Assembly: GCA_963693285.1 (NCBI GenBank)
Contig: OY848928.1
Span: 1,054,501-1,118,500 of the forward strand
DNA from: Xestospongia muta
Lineage: Eukaryota > Porifera > Demospongiae > Haplosclerida > Petrosiidae
DNA: 64,000 bases
Reading direction: 5' to 3'
A program made the position numbers and the translations under genes. Below the pieces are notes generated by a model. That model ran no database searches and had not been told where the DNA came from. It saw only the letters and a program-made list of their open reading frames with translations. Below, piece by piece: positions 35,462 through 45,239 of this stretch. The first letter of the stretch is position 1. Every line of letters starts with the position of its first letter.

Positions 35462-38400
35462 ATGATCACCGTTATAACTTTACTATTATGTCTACTACTG
35501 CAGTTAACTCATTCAATTGATATTTATCCAGATTGTAAACTGTCCTGTCAAACTAAATTGAATCAAACAAATGGTGCTACTCTAAACTCAACACTAGCTA
35601 TGTGGGAATCTAACACAATACTAGTGTTACAGGAACCAGGTTGCTATTGTCTGGATGATTTCTTTCTTTTCACAGACATGTATAACATCTCTATCATTGG
35701 ATCAGGAAATACTGATGATTATATCATCTCTTGTAACAATGATGCCGGTTTAGCATTCATTAGAACCAAAATCTTTCAGCTACAGAATATTACAATTAAT
35801 GGGTGTGGTCTATCAGAAGACTATATCAGTCATATAACCTATGAGATAAGTCAGTCTATTGTCATTTTTTATCATATACCTTCCTCTATTGGATATGGTT
35901 TAGTATTGGCTGATTGTAGTCAGGTGACTCTTAAGAATGTAGCTATTATTAACACTAAAGGAATTGGTCTTTTAGGTATTAATGTCGTAGGTACATCAAC
36001 GTTTGATGGGCTTGTGTTAAAAGGTAACCATGCTCCATTATGTTACTTTGAGTCAATAGAAAACATTACTTCAATGGAGACTATTGGTGGTGGTGCATTC
36101 TTGTTATATCAGGACTACTTGGATCCAGATAATAACTTGTTTATTGCTCAACTATCTATGAAAGACATGTACATTTATAATAATTCTTATTGTGGATCCT
36201 TCAATAGAATATCTGCTTTTTATGAGGAATCTGTTACTGCTAATCAAATTGGGTATACTGTTGGTTCTTCTGGTGGCATGGGAATTTCCCTAGCTCAGTT
36301 GAACTATTCTGTTAATGTCATGATTACATCATCTCAATTTAGTAACAATACTGGATGGGTCAGTGCTGGGATATACGTAGGAATATTTGAAGGAGCCCGA
36401 AGCTCTAGTGTTAACATTTCAAATTGTGAATTTTCTAGTAACGGATTCAAAGGCTATAATTGTCATTCATTTGGATTGGAGTCTACTACCTCAGGTCTGT
36501 TATTGTTTAATAACCTTCACTTCCCTAATGAAACCATATACAACCTTTGCACCTTAGGCAAATTAAATGATCTTGTATCAGTCAATGTTATAGACTCTCT
36601 TTTCACTGGAAACCAAGCTTACACATGTGCTGCAATGAAAATACATTCCTACAGATCACCGCTTGTCACCAATAGCAACCAGAATGTATTTCGATTAATA
36701 AATAGTACCCTTAAAAACAATCAAGGTGCTTTGGGACCTGTCTTTTGTGGAATAAGTCAAGAAGCTTCAGGTTCTCATCCAAGTATGACAATGCAATTTG
36801 TTAATGTGACAGTAACAAGCAATAATGTAAACTCATTCAGTAATGGCATTCCTAATAAGCTTGTTGAAAACTCTGGACAAATATTACTAGTTTCTGTCAA
36901 TTTTACAATCAGTGGGAATTCATTGTTTATTAACAATTCCGGTGTAGTTATAGTAGCTGTGTCAAGTGTAATCAATGTCTTCGATAATGTAATGTTTGTC
37001 AATAACAGAGGTGTGTTTGGAGGAGCCATTAGGATGTTGACTCGATCTTATCTTGTCATTAAAAACCACACTAAGTTAATATTTTTAGATAATAAAGCAA
37101 CAGTTCAAGGTGGAGCCATTTACTACACATCAGCATCATCTAATCCCTTAGTTGAACGTTATGACTGTTTCCTTTTCTTTGGTTACGTTGATTTATTGTG
37201 TAATTTCTCGTCATGTCCTGATGTGTTAAATATGGACATCAATGTGACATTCTGTGGCAATACTGCAGGTCGAGGTGGTACGGTATATGGATCAACCCTT
37301 AACAGTTGTCCTTGGTACTATCCACTAAACAAAAGCCTCAATCGCAGCAGTAACAACGAGACTGCACTACAACTTCTGGCCTTGATAAACGATAGGTTTT
37401 TCTTTGATCCTCCACTTTTTAATGCAACAGTAATAAGTACTAATGCTGACAAGTTGACTATTGATGGATATAATAATACATCAGAACCATTTAAAGCTAG
37501 TCCAGGTCAAAGGTTATCTTTAACAGTCTTTGCATATGATGCATTTGGTTATCGTACATCCACACCAATATCTTCTTATTCAAACAATAGTTCTGTCATC
37601 AGGACTCGTCTAGGTCGCTCAGTCTACTGGTTTGTTAGTTCTGGTGATAACAATGGTACAAGTGTACCATTACAAATCACTGGATTTGAAAACAATTTAG
37701 CCCGTGTGGAATTATTTTCTATCGATTCCTACTCACAGACTGTTTTTGTTATACAGACGAGGAACTGTGGGCAAGGATTTTACTATCTTGAGAGCAATTC
37801 TTCATGTGCTTGTCTTAAAGAATTACAGAATTATCATGTCAATTGTGACGTAAGGGCACAAACTCTCATTGTTCCTGACAACTCCTGGTTTGGGGAGTTT
37901 AATCAACAACCAGTGTATGCTACCTGCTTCTATGACTATTGTCGTCCAAGTGTTAAAAATGTTTCAGCTTATGATCTGAAGAATCAATGCAATACTAATT
38001 ACAATCGTACTGGTTTAGTTTGTGGTAAATGTGTAGGAAACACTAGTGCTGTGTTTGGTTCCTCAAGATGTCGTGTGTGCTCTAATTATGGTTTATTTTG
38101 GATCCCAGGTTTAGCTATAGTAGGAATTATTATAATCTTTGGCATTTCCTTTCTTGGGATCACAATTACAGAGGGATACTTAAATGGCTTCTTATTTTAT
38201 TGTAATTGTCTCAATTATCTTTTTGTTTACTTATCACCCAATTATCCACTAGATCACATCTTCACACCTTTAGCTTGGGTAAATTTAGCTATTGGTATAG
38301 AGTCCTGTTTCTATAATGGTATGACAACACTGGACCGTATTGGATTGAGGTTTGTATTTCCATTCTACTTGTTTTTTCTAATGGCATTGATTGTTTTAAT

Positions 38401-39325
38401 GGCAAGGAAGTTTAAGTATTTTGCTCGTTTACATTTCTCTGCCAGTAAAACATTTGCCACCTTAATTCTTGTCTGTTACTTCAATATTTTTGGTACATGT
38501 GTAGAAATACTTGGAGTTGCTCAAATCTCTTTTTTGCATGACAATGTTTCATACACTGGATGGCTCCTTGATGCCTCTGTGCCATATGGTCATGGCCTAC
38601 ATGTTCTGCTAATAGTTGTTGCATTGATGTTGATTCTGGTGTACATTCTACCACTGTCAATTCTCTTTCTTTTTCCAAAACCACTTTATAGTTGGCGCTA
38701 TACATGCAAATTTAAGCCAATATATGATGCGTTCTGGAATCCTTTCAAGCCCAAGTTTAGATTCTGGCTTGGTGCACGAGCTCTATTCCGTTTTGTTCCA
38801 TTTTTACTCGGTCTGTATGCACGATATCCCAAAAATATCCTATACATGACCATCTTTACAGCCATAGTGTGGTTTGTGCAGGAGCGTATGTCACCAATGG
38901 AAGGATACTGGCAGAATTCATTTGACTCCTTTTTCCTATTTAACCTAATACTCCTTTTAGTTGGCAACATCTATTTTGAACAATTACAAGATGAATACAA
39001 ACAGTACCCAATAGAATATAAGGTATTTGTCTATGTCTTGTTGTCCAGTGCCTACATTGCTTTTTTAGCTATTTTAGTAGTTCATGTTTTCATTCGATTC
39101 CCTAAACTGAAACTGAAAATCATTAAAATATATAATAATATTATCCATCGAAGAAAACAAGCTTTAACATTGTCAGCATCAATTAATGATGTGCCTAGTG
39201 AGTTGACTGAAACATCTCCAACTCTTGAGAATCCTAAAGTTGTTAAGTTTTCTGAGTTACGAGAACCTTTACTTGCTACTTTTGGTACAATGGATTTGGA
39301 CACACATGAAGTAGTTACAAGTTAA
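35462..39325 (+). CDS. Beta-helix / multi-span membrane protein 1 (1,287 aa)
   Basis: Single coding exon. Start chosen at 35462 because it begins a clear signal peptide (MITVITLLLCLLLQLTHS) and follows the 5'UTR intron acceptor; the in-frame GTG at 35414 is not a start. Residues about 30-600 are Asn/Ser/Thr-rich with repeated FxxN and GGAI/GGAF motifs (for example GGAIRM, GGAIYY), as in right-handed beta-helix and PMP-type repeats, with many N-glycosylation sites. A beta-sandwich-like stretch and a Cys-rich knob (CGKCVG, SRCRVC) near residue 853 precede about eight or nine hydrophobic spans with TEGYLNGFLFY. The C-terminal tail is cytosolic and ends near a FSELREPLL motif. Predicted cell-surface protein; function unknown. 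More divergent than the two paralogues downstream. Confidence 0.85.
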   Translation: MITVITLLLCLLLQLTHSIDIYPDCKLSCQTKLNQTNGATLNSTLAMWESNTILVLQEPGCYCLDDFFLFTDMYNISIIGSGNTDDYIISCNNDAGLAFIRTKIFQLQNITINGCGLSEDYISHITYEISQSIVIFYHIPSSIGYGLVLADCSQVTLKNVAIINTKGIGLLGINVVGTSTFDGLVLKGNHAPLCYFESIENITSMETIGGGAFLLYQDYLDPDNNLFIAQLSMKDMYIYNNSYCGSFNRISAFYEESVTANQIGYTVGSSGGMGISLAQLNYSVNVMITSSQFSNNTGWVSAGIYVGIFEGARSSSVNISNCEFSSNGFKGYNCHSFGLESTTSGLLLFNNLHFPNETIYNLCTLGKLNDLVSVNVIDSLFTGNQAYTCAAMKIHSYRSPLVTNSNQNVFRLINSTLKNNQGALGPVFCGISQEASGSHPSMTMQFVNVTVTSNNVNSFSNGIPNKLVENSGQILLVSVNFTISGNSLFINNSGVVIVAVSSVINVFDNVMFVNNRGVFGGAIRMLTRSYLVIKNHTKLIFLDNKATVQGGAIYYTSASSNPLVERYDCFLFFGYVDLLCNFSSCPDVLNMDINVTFCGNTAGRGGTVYGSTLNSCPWYYPLNKSLNRSSNNETALQLLALINDRFFFDPPLFNATVISTNADKLTIDGYNNTSEPFKASPGQRLSLTVFAYDAFGYRTSTPISSYSNNSSVIRTRLGRSVYWFVSSGDNNGTSVPLQITGFENNLARVELFSIDSYSQTVFVIQTRNCGQGFYYLESNSSCACLKELQNYHVNCDVRAQTLIVPDNSWFGEFNQQPVYATCFYDYCRPSVKNVSAYDLKNQCNTNYNRTGLVCGKCVGNTSAVFGSSRCRVCSNYGLFWIPGLAIVGIIIIFGISFLGITITEGYLNGFLFYCNCLNYLFVYLSPNYPLDHIFTPLAWVNLAIGIESCFYNGMTTLDRIGLRFVFPFYLFFLMALIVLMARKFKYFARLHFSASKTFATLILVCYFNIFGTCVEILGVAQISFLHDNVSYTGWLLDASVPYGHGLHVLLIVVALMLILVYILPLSILFLFPKPLYSWRYTCKFKPIYDAFWNPFKPKFRFWLGARALFRFVPFLLGLYARYPKNILYMTIFTAIVWFVQERMSPMEGYWQNSFDSFFLFNLILLLVGNIYFEQLQDEYKQYPIEYKVFVYVLLSSAYIAFLAILVVHVFIRFPKLKLKIIKIYNNIIHRRKQALTLSASINDVPSELTETSPTLENPKVVKFSELREPLLATFGTMDLDTHEVVTS

Positions 39326-39384
39326 AATGATTTTTAGTTTATTTTTTTATGTAACATACATGTATTACTGAATTGCACAAGTCT

Positions 39385-39680
39385 GTCCTTGAAAGTAGTT
39401 TTTCATTGATGCCACGAACTGATCAGTATAGTATGTAAATGTTATGTGTGTGTGTGTTAGAGAGAGTCAATGTGTAATCATCTATACAATTTCAATAATT
39501 TTGATTTTTTTTTCTAAATTCAGTGAACTATTAACTTGTTTAGAATAAAACTATTTTCTGACATCATTACTTATTGCTATGCAACCTTAACGTCTAACAT
39601 AATATGTGACCATGAAATTATCATTTTATCCACTTTGCTATATACATCAGAGAGACAATGTAAGACAGGTTATACTAAGA
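39385..39680 (+). pseudogene. Relic of a beta-helix paralogue tail plus its 3'UTR
   Basis: CCTTGAAAGTAGTTTTTCATTG resembles the last codons of gene 2 (from about 43914). The following stretch matches the gene 2 3' flank (43960-44165), including TTTAGAATAAA and TATGCAACTTTAAC-like blocks. Yet gene 1 has already ended at 39325 with a different tail. Either an extra copy was deleted here or gene 1 acquired a new end. AATAAA at 39544-39549 may now serve gene 1. Confidence 0.55.
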
Positions 39681-39709
39681 TATGTGGGTGTAACTTGTAT
39701 ATGTGTGTG

Positions 39710-39753
39710 TATAGATACCCACATAAAATATGCATTTTATGTGGGTATCTATA
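39710..39753. repeat. Near-perfect hairpin, 20-bp arms and 4-nt loop
   Basis: Arms 39710-39729 and 39734-39753 are exact reverse complements around ATGC, built on GATACCCACATAAAAT. It lies in the spacer between beta-helix genes 1 and 2 beside a GT-rich run. It may be a small inverted-repeat element or a hairpin RNA. No ORF is involved. Confidence 0.7.
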
Positions 39754-39853
39754 TATGATAGATTAATTTAACCAATATATAGTGGTTACATAATTTGGTG
39801 TGGGCAAAAAGTGTAATGTGTAATTACTATCCTATGCCAATTGACATAACTGT

Positions 39854-39926
39854 GAAATGTCAGAGTAGATAACCAACATTGCATCATAGTGAAATGTCTT
39901 AGTAGACAACCAACATTGCATCATAT
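39854..39926 (+). repeat. Two-unit tandem repeat (about 37 bp) upstream of beta-helix gene 2
   Basis: Two adjacent copies share GTGAAATGTC, then AGTAGA, then AACCAACATTGCATCATA, with three differences. The block is about 110 bp upstream of the 5'UTR splice donor, so it could lie in the promoter. The corresponding region of gene 3 (about 44970-45070) has a related but diverged single unit. Confidence 0.65.
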
Positions 39927-40035
39927 GACCACAGACATCCAAATATAGTCCATTGTTTATATAGAGTACTATAATCATTGCTATATTAGAAGCCAGACAG
40001 TGCTTCTAGTTTATCTACCTAATGTTATTTTTAAG

Positions 40036-40090
40036 GTAAGTAAAGAGATTAAGGTACATTAAATCCAATGTCTTTCTTTTCTATAAACAG
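40036..40090 (+). other. 5'UTR intron of beta-helix gene 2
   Basis: AAG|GTAAGT donor and CTATAAACAG acceptor; coding ATG follows 7 nt after the acceptor. The ATG at 40068 lies inside this intron, so it is not the start. Confidence 0.7.
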
Positions 40091-40097
40091 TTGGAAA

Positions 40098-43000
40098 ATG
40101 ATTGCTTATCATGTTCTGATACTGTTGACTATTAAGTTGTTTGTAATGGCTGATGAGTCTGTAGTGACTCCAGCTTATGAGAGTGACTGTGTTACAAAGA
40201 ATACAGACTTCTTTTACAACACCAGCCTGGATACAATGTTGAACACATTAGAAAGTAATACTGAGTTACTTCTCTCTGGTGGCTGTCACAAGTTGAAAGA
40301 GTATAGGTTAGTACGTAATTTAACTAATATCACACTCAAAGGCAAAAGTAATGAAGTAATTATTACCTGTGAAGGAGGAACAGGGCTAGCATTTTTTAAC
40401 ATTACTAACTTGGCTCTAGAGAATGTCATTATCAAGGGCTGTAGTTTAGTTGGCAATAAAAACTTAAGAGACACACTTACAGTAGTCAACAAGACAATAG
40501 CCATATTTCATCAGGTTATTGACAACACAAAAGTGGCCATGTTCCTTGCAGACATTGATGGTCTTTTATTGAGAAATGTGACAGTAAAAGACAACATAGG
40601 AATTGGTGTATTAGCAATAAATATAATGGGTACTTCTCTCATGACAGAGGTAACATTCATGAATAACAAACCACTCAATTGCACACTAAGTATCTATACT
40701 TTGTTAAATCAAGCTGACAATGTTGGAGGTGGAATGTACCTTATATATACTGATTATATTAATAACACAGATGTCTCAACTCCATCATTTACAATTACCA
40801 ACTCTGTTTTCCTTGAGAATGAGCATTGTAATCCTTCTGAGGCTATTCCTCTTGTTTATGAATTGTCGTCAACTGCCAGAAAGGCAGGATTTGTGATAGG
40901 AGGTGGAGGAGGGATGGGGCTTATTCTATCTCCAATTTATTTCTCTGTCAATGTCACTATCTTACATACTAATTTCCAAATGAACAAAGGATTATATGGA
41001 GGTGCTATCCATATTGATCAATATCAAGGATCAAGCGCATCTTATATTATTATTAATCATTGCTTATTTGAAGAAAATGGCTTTCAATCTCTCTATTCAC
41101 CTGATGGCATTCATTCAAATGGTGGTGCTATTGCAATTATAATGAATGTTGAATATCCAAAATACCTGGACAATTTAGAGAAGATTTTTGCAGAGCTGAA
41201 GCCAAACATTATGTTATTTAGAAATTCAACTTTTGTCAAAAATAGAGGTGTCACATCAGCAGTCTTGTATTTGTATGCCCTAAACTCACCTTTGACAACA
41301 ATAGAGAATGAAAATCAAGTCATATTCAGTGATTGTGAATTTAGTGAAAACATAGCCATTGTATCACCTGTTTTAACGGCTATTGAAAATAAATTTGATG
41401 CTAATGAACCTGGAGTACAACTACATATGCACAATGTTAAAGTCTGCAATAACCGTGTTTCTCAGGAACAAGTTGATCTAAATGTTCATGATGCTATCAT
41501 TGTTCTAATATCAACTAACATGACTATTAGTGGTGATTCAGTATTCAGTAACAATAAAGGATCACCATTGTATGCTGTTACGAGTATTTTTAATATTATG
41601 GACAATGTGAGATTTGTAGACAACAGTGCCTCATCAGGAGGAGCAATATACCTCCTTACAAAATCTTTTATTGTTATAAAAGACAATACTAACCTTAAAT
41701 TTGTTAACAATTCGGCTACTAGATATGGTGGTGCAATATTCACGCTACTATCTGGTACAGGAGCAGAATTTTCTGGCTTTAGCAATTGTTTTTTGTGGTT
41801 TGAAGAGATTGATTTCTATTGCAACCTCTACACTGGCAATTGTACTGATCCAGGTATATTTAACATTACACTGGAGTTTCAAGATAACACAGCACCATTG
41901 GGTACGGTTATGTACGGCTCTACATTACGAACCTGTTCATGGTATGACCAATATAAAGAAAAGTATGGAGGCATGTCTGGGTTTGAACTTTTAAGCCATA
42001 TACCTGGTGATAAATTCATATTCCAGCCAGGGCTTGATAATAATCGTGCCATCAATACTGATGCCTTGTATCTCAATGTTTCTGATATAATTGGTAACAA
42101 TGATAGTAATCCTATCCCTGTATTTCCAGGAGAGACAATCATTATCAATGTCACTGCACTTGATGATCTTAATCAAACTGTGCCCCTAGCTATTACATCT
42201 CGAATATCTGCCAATACTAATGGGTCTTTCATATCATCACGACTAGGACTCTCTGGTTATTGGTTTTTAGCTGGTGATAATGTGGCAGAGCCTGTCCAAG
42301 CTACCATATTTGGTAGTAATAGCATCAATATCTCTATTTCTCTTTATAGTATTTCATCCTCTGCATCTAGTGCTGTTTATGTTGAGCTTCAAGATTGTCT
42401 TTACGGTTTTGAATTTCAAAACAGTTCTTGTGTTTGTAGTCCTGACATCCAACAAGGTCATGATCAATTTGATGACTCATTTGTTGGATGTAATCAAACT
42501 ACTGGTTATATTACTATTCCACGATTCTTTTGGTTTGGAATTACACCAGTGAACAAATACACACTTCATTCTTGTATTATGGATTACTGCACTCAAGGTG
42601 CAGTATCTTTTAAAGGAGAAGGAAACATTGATGCTCAATGCAATAATAATCGGGCTGGAATTCTTTGTGGTAAATGTGCAGGAGAACTGAGTATTGTATT
42701 TGGTTCTAACAAATGTTTAACTTGTCCTACTGATGCAAGAATCTTTGGCTTCATTCTGTTATTTCTACTGATGGGTATTGTTCTAGTTGTTGTTATAGCC
42801 TTCCTGAATTTTACAGTTACAGAAGGATATTTAAATGGAGTCATTTTCTACAGCAATATTATAAGTTTCTTTATACCAACTTTAGCACCTTTTATCGGTG
42901 ATGGCACTGCTATCTTTATATTCATCTCTTGGATCAATTTCAATCCTGGTGTGGAAACCTGTATCTACAATGGGATGGATTCTCTGACACGAACAGGTCT

Positions 43001-43952
43001 CACATTTTTGTTTCCATTGTATTTATTTTTCTTAATGTTTGTGATTGTCTTCTTAGCTAGACGTTCAAAAAGAATTTCCAAGGGAGGGTTCTCTGCTACA
43101 AGAGCTTTCGCTACTCTTTTATTACTTTGTTATACCTCCATTGCAACAACATGTGTTGAATTATTGAGCTTTATCAAAATTCATGGTCCCTCTGGTACAT
43201 ACGTTGGCTGGCGCACTGATCCTAATATTATCTATGGTAATGGTGTACATGGTTTTCTGGTGTTTGTAGCAGTGGGTCTCTTAGTTTTTTATATTATTCC
43301 ATTTTCATTGATTCTTCTATGCCCACCATATGTACTAAGTAGGACTCGACTTGGACAGTATTTAGTTCTACATTTCAAGCCAGTTTTTGATGCATTTTGG
43401 AATCCATTCAAGCCTAAATTTACCTTTTGGATTGGATTTCGTTGTGTGATTCGAATTGCTCCTTTGATTATTGTAGGAACTACCAATTATCCTGATAATT
43501 CCTTTAGCATTGCAGTATTTGTAGCTTGCTTGCTCTTTCTTCATGAAAATCTTCAACCATTTAAAGAAAGAAGTCAGAACAGAATTGAAACATACTTCAT
43601 GATAAATCTGCTCCTTTTGGCTATTGGAGGACTCTATTACCCACAGAAAGCAGAAGAGTTTGATGACCCTTCATCTGATTTCTACATCATTGTTTTAGTT
43701 TTGTTTGCTTACTGTGGCTTTGTATTTGTTGCCATTCTCCATATTCATATTCGATTTCCACAAATATTGCCAACTCTTAAGAAAACTGCTAAAAAATGTT
43801 ACAAGTGTAGATGTTGTAAGAAGAAGGAGAAATTAGAATATGATAATTATTCAGTAAGTTCTGAGATAGATGAAATTCCTAAAGCATCTTTTTCTGAACT
43901 GCGTGAATCTATTCTTGAAAGTGGTTTTACATTGGCACCTTATACTGATTGA
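40098..43952 (+). CDS. Beta-helix / multi-span membrane protein 2 (1,284 aa)
   Basis: Single coding exon with signal peptide MIAYHVLILLTIKLFVMA. Beta-helix region (about 30-600) shows GGAIHI, GGAIYLL, GGAIF and FVNN/FVDN repeats. Then a less repetitive extracellular region follows, and a Cys-rich knob (CGKCAG, NKCLTC, near residue 856). A C-terminal membrane block of about eight or nine spans begins at FGFILLFLLMGIVLVVV and contains TEGYLNGVIFY and a WNPFKPKF cytosolic loop, then a Lys/Cys-rich tail (KCYKCRCCKKK). Close paralogue of the gene at 45240. The PMP-like repeat resembles bacterial autotransporter passengers in motif only; the C-terminus is alpha-helical, and the 5'UTR intron marks it as a normal nuclear gene. 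Function unknown; adhesion or ligand binding is plausible. Confidence 0.88.
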   Translation: MIAYHVLILLTIKLFVMADESVVTPAYESDCVTKNTDFFYNTSLDTMLNTLESNTELLLSGGCHKLKEYRLVRNLTNITLKGKSNEVIITCEGGTGLAFFNITNLALENVIIKGCSLVGNKNLRDTLTVVNKTIAIFHQVIDNTKVAMFLADIDGLLLRNVTVKDNIGIGVLAINIMGTSLMTEVTFMNNKPLNCTLSIYTLLNQADNVGGGMYLIYTDYINNTDVSTPSFTITNSVFLENEHCNPSEAIPLVYELSSTARKAGFVIGGGGGMGLILSPIYFSVNVTILHTNFQMNKGLYGGAIHIDQYQGSSASYIIINHCLFEENGFQSLYSPDGIHSNGGAIAIIMNVEYPKYLDNLEKIFAELKPNIMLFRNSTFVKNRGVTSAVLYLYALNSPLTTIENENQVIFSDCEFSENIAIVSPVLTAIENKFDANEPGVQLHMHNVKVCNNRVSQEQVDLNVHDAIIVLISTNMTISGDSVFSNNKGSPLYAVTSIFNIMDNVRFVDNSASSGGAIYLLTKSFIVIKDNTNLKFVNNSATRYGGAIFTLLSGTGAEFSGFSNCFLWFEEIDFYCNLYTGNCTDPGIFNITLEFQDNTAPLGTVMYGSTLRTCSWYDQYKEKYGGMSGFELLSHIPGDKFIFQPGLDNNRAINTDALYLNVSDIIGNNDSNPIPVFPGETIIINVTALDDLNQTVPLAITSRISANTNGSFISSRLGLSGYWFLAGDNVAEPVQATIFGSNSINISISLYSISSSASSAVYVELQDCLYGFEFQNSSCVCSPDIQQGHDQFDDSFVGCNQTTGYITIPRFFWFGITPVNKYTLHSCIMDYCTQGAVSFKGEGNIDAQCNNNRAGILCGKCAGELSIVFGSNKCLTCPTDARIFGFILLFLLMGIVLVVVIAFLNFTVTEGYLNGVIFYSNIISFFIPTLAPFIGDGTAIFIFISWINFNPGVETCIYNGMDSLTRTGLTFLFPLYLFFLMFVIVFLARRSKRISKGGFSATRAFATLLLLCYTSIATTCVELLSFIKIHGPSGTYVGWRTDPNIIYGNGVHGFLVFVAVGLLVFYIIPFSLILLCPPYVLSRTRLGQYLVLHFKPVFDAFWNPFKPKFTFWIGFRCVIRIAPLIIVGTTNYPDNSFSIAVFVACLLFLHENLQPFKERSQNRIETYFMINLLLLAIGGLYYPQKAEEFDDPSSDFYIIVLVLFAYCGFVFVAILHIHIRFPQILPTLKKTAKKCYKCRCCKKKEKLEYDNYSVSSEIDEIPKASFSELRESILESGFTLAPYTD

Positions 43953-44037
43953 TTGTGTGTGCATGTGTGTGTTATATCATTCAATAATTTTAGATTCAAT
44001 TTTTCTTCTGAATTTAGTTAAATGCTAACAATTTTAG

Positions 44038-44043
44038 AATAAA
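44038..44043 (+). other. Polyadenylation signal of beta-helix gene 2
   Basis: AATAAA 86 bp after the stop, in a block conserved after gene 1 (39544-39549). Confidence 0.5.
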
Positions 44044-44464
44044 GGAATTTGTTTTGATTTTATTAGTTATTACTATGCAACTTTAACACATGACATAATT
44101 TGTGACATTAAAACTGTTACTATATGACCATCTTGCTATAATTATGTCAGATAATGTTAGATGGGTCGTACATATAAGAAATTTCATTTGGGTGTCTATA
44201 ATTATAACATTTAATTTCATCTAGTACATCTTTTGTCATGCCTTATGTTGTAATATAAAACACTATCAATATTGTGAATAAGTGACCTTTTTGAACTTTT
44301 GTGTAATTCCTACTACACTGTAATGGAATGTGATTGAATAAGCTATTACATGTCACACATGATCATGTGCTCTGAGTGTTACATATCAATTGTTCAATAT
44401 TGGACAAATGTGCTGAAGAGGAATAAAATTTGGGTATGCTTCCTGTGACCACACACCATTTATA

Positions 44465-44520
44465 TAATTTATCTCCTTGAAAGTGGTTTTCAATGATACC
44501 ACAAAATTGATATTGTAACG
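44465..44520 (+). pseudogene. Short relic of a beta-helix gene tail
   Basis: TCCTTGAAAGTGGTTTTCAATG is close to both the gene 2 C-terminal codons and the relic at 39390, followed by a similar ATACCACAAAATTGAT stretch. Too short to be a gene. It marks another lost copy between genes 2 and 3. Confidence 0.45.
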
Positions 44521-44659
44521 TCATATGTCTTCCATTAGGGTTGTCGTGCATTCATGTACAGTTTTAAATATTTTAGATATCTTATATAGATGATATAGCA
44601 TATTAACATTCTTTAATAAAAGTAGATTTTGACAATTGATATCATTAGTTTATCACTAT

Positions 44660-44825
44660 GTAGTTTCACAATTGAAGTCATATTCATAAGGAGATTAATC
44701 ACCCTCAAGGATCTTACATTCTTGATGATAGCTTACAAATGTTGAAGAAAATAGCTATTTTCTTTAGACTTTTACAATCAATTAATTGGTGGTACCATAG
44801 TCATTCTCATGAATGTTGAATAAGT
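44660..44825 (+). pseudogene. Relic of the beta-helix domain of a fourth copy
   Basis: Aligns by eye with gene 2 at about 41010-41155. CTCAAGGATC..TCTTA, then ATTCTTGATGATAGCTTA, TTGAAGAAAATAGCT, and GGTGGTACCATAGTCATTCT followed by ATGAATGTTGAA match in order, with indels and stops. No open frame remains. It shows the array once held at least one more copy. Confidence 0.7.
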
Positions 44826-45177
44826 TAGAAAGAAGGGTTACAAATGACATTCAGCTGGAAATGATATTCTACCAACCTTTAATTTTACATACAAATATTT
44901 GGTCCATGTTCAAATAAAATTTTTACTGTACACCTTGTCAGTGTGATTCATGTGACTGATTAATATAAACTGTGAAGTGTCAGTGTGATCAGGTGCCTTA
45001 GTGTAGTAAATTAATTGCATAAAATTTAATATTGGCCAAATGTTTGTACTAGGAGGCATCATGTGACCACAGGCATCTACTTATGAGTAGAGTAATTAAT
45101 AACATACTAATGTATTATGAACAGCCCACAGCAATGAATGGTAGTTCATTAGCTTTTTCTCCAATGTTATTTCCAAG

Positions 45178-45232
45178 GTAAGTAAAAGATTACTGTACAT
45201 AGAAACCTAATATCTTCCTTTTTTATAAACAG
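45178..45232 (+). other. 5'UTR intron of beta-helix gene 3
   Basis: AAG|GTAAGT donor and TTATAAACAG acceptor, 7 nt before the ATG, same length and layout as gene 2. Confidence 0.7.
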
Positions 45233-45239
45233 TTGGAAA

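Noticed and set aside
40068..40097. Start at the ATG 40068 for beta-helix gene 2
   Set aside because: It lies in the 5'UTR intron. The paralogue starts at the equivalent of 40098.
40098..43952. Recent bacterial origin because of PMP-like repeats
   Set aside because: The motif match covers only the beta-helix. There is no autotransporter beta-barrel, a 5'UTR intron is present, and codon/base use matches neighbours.
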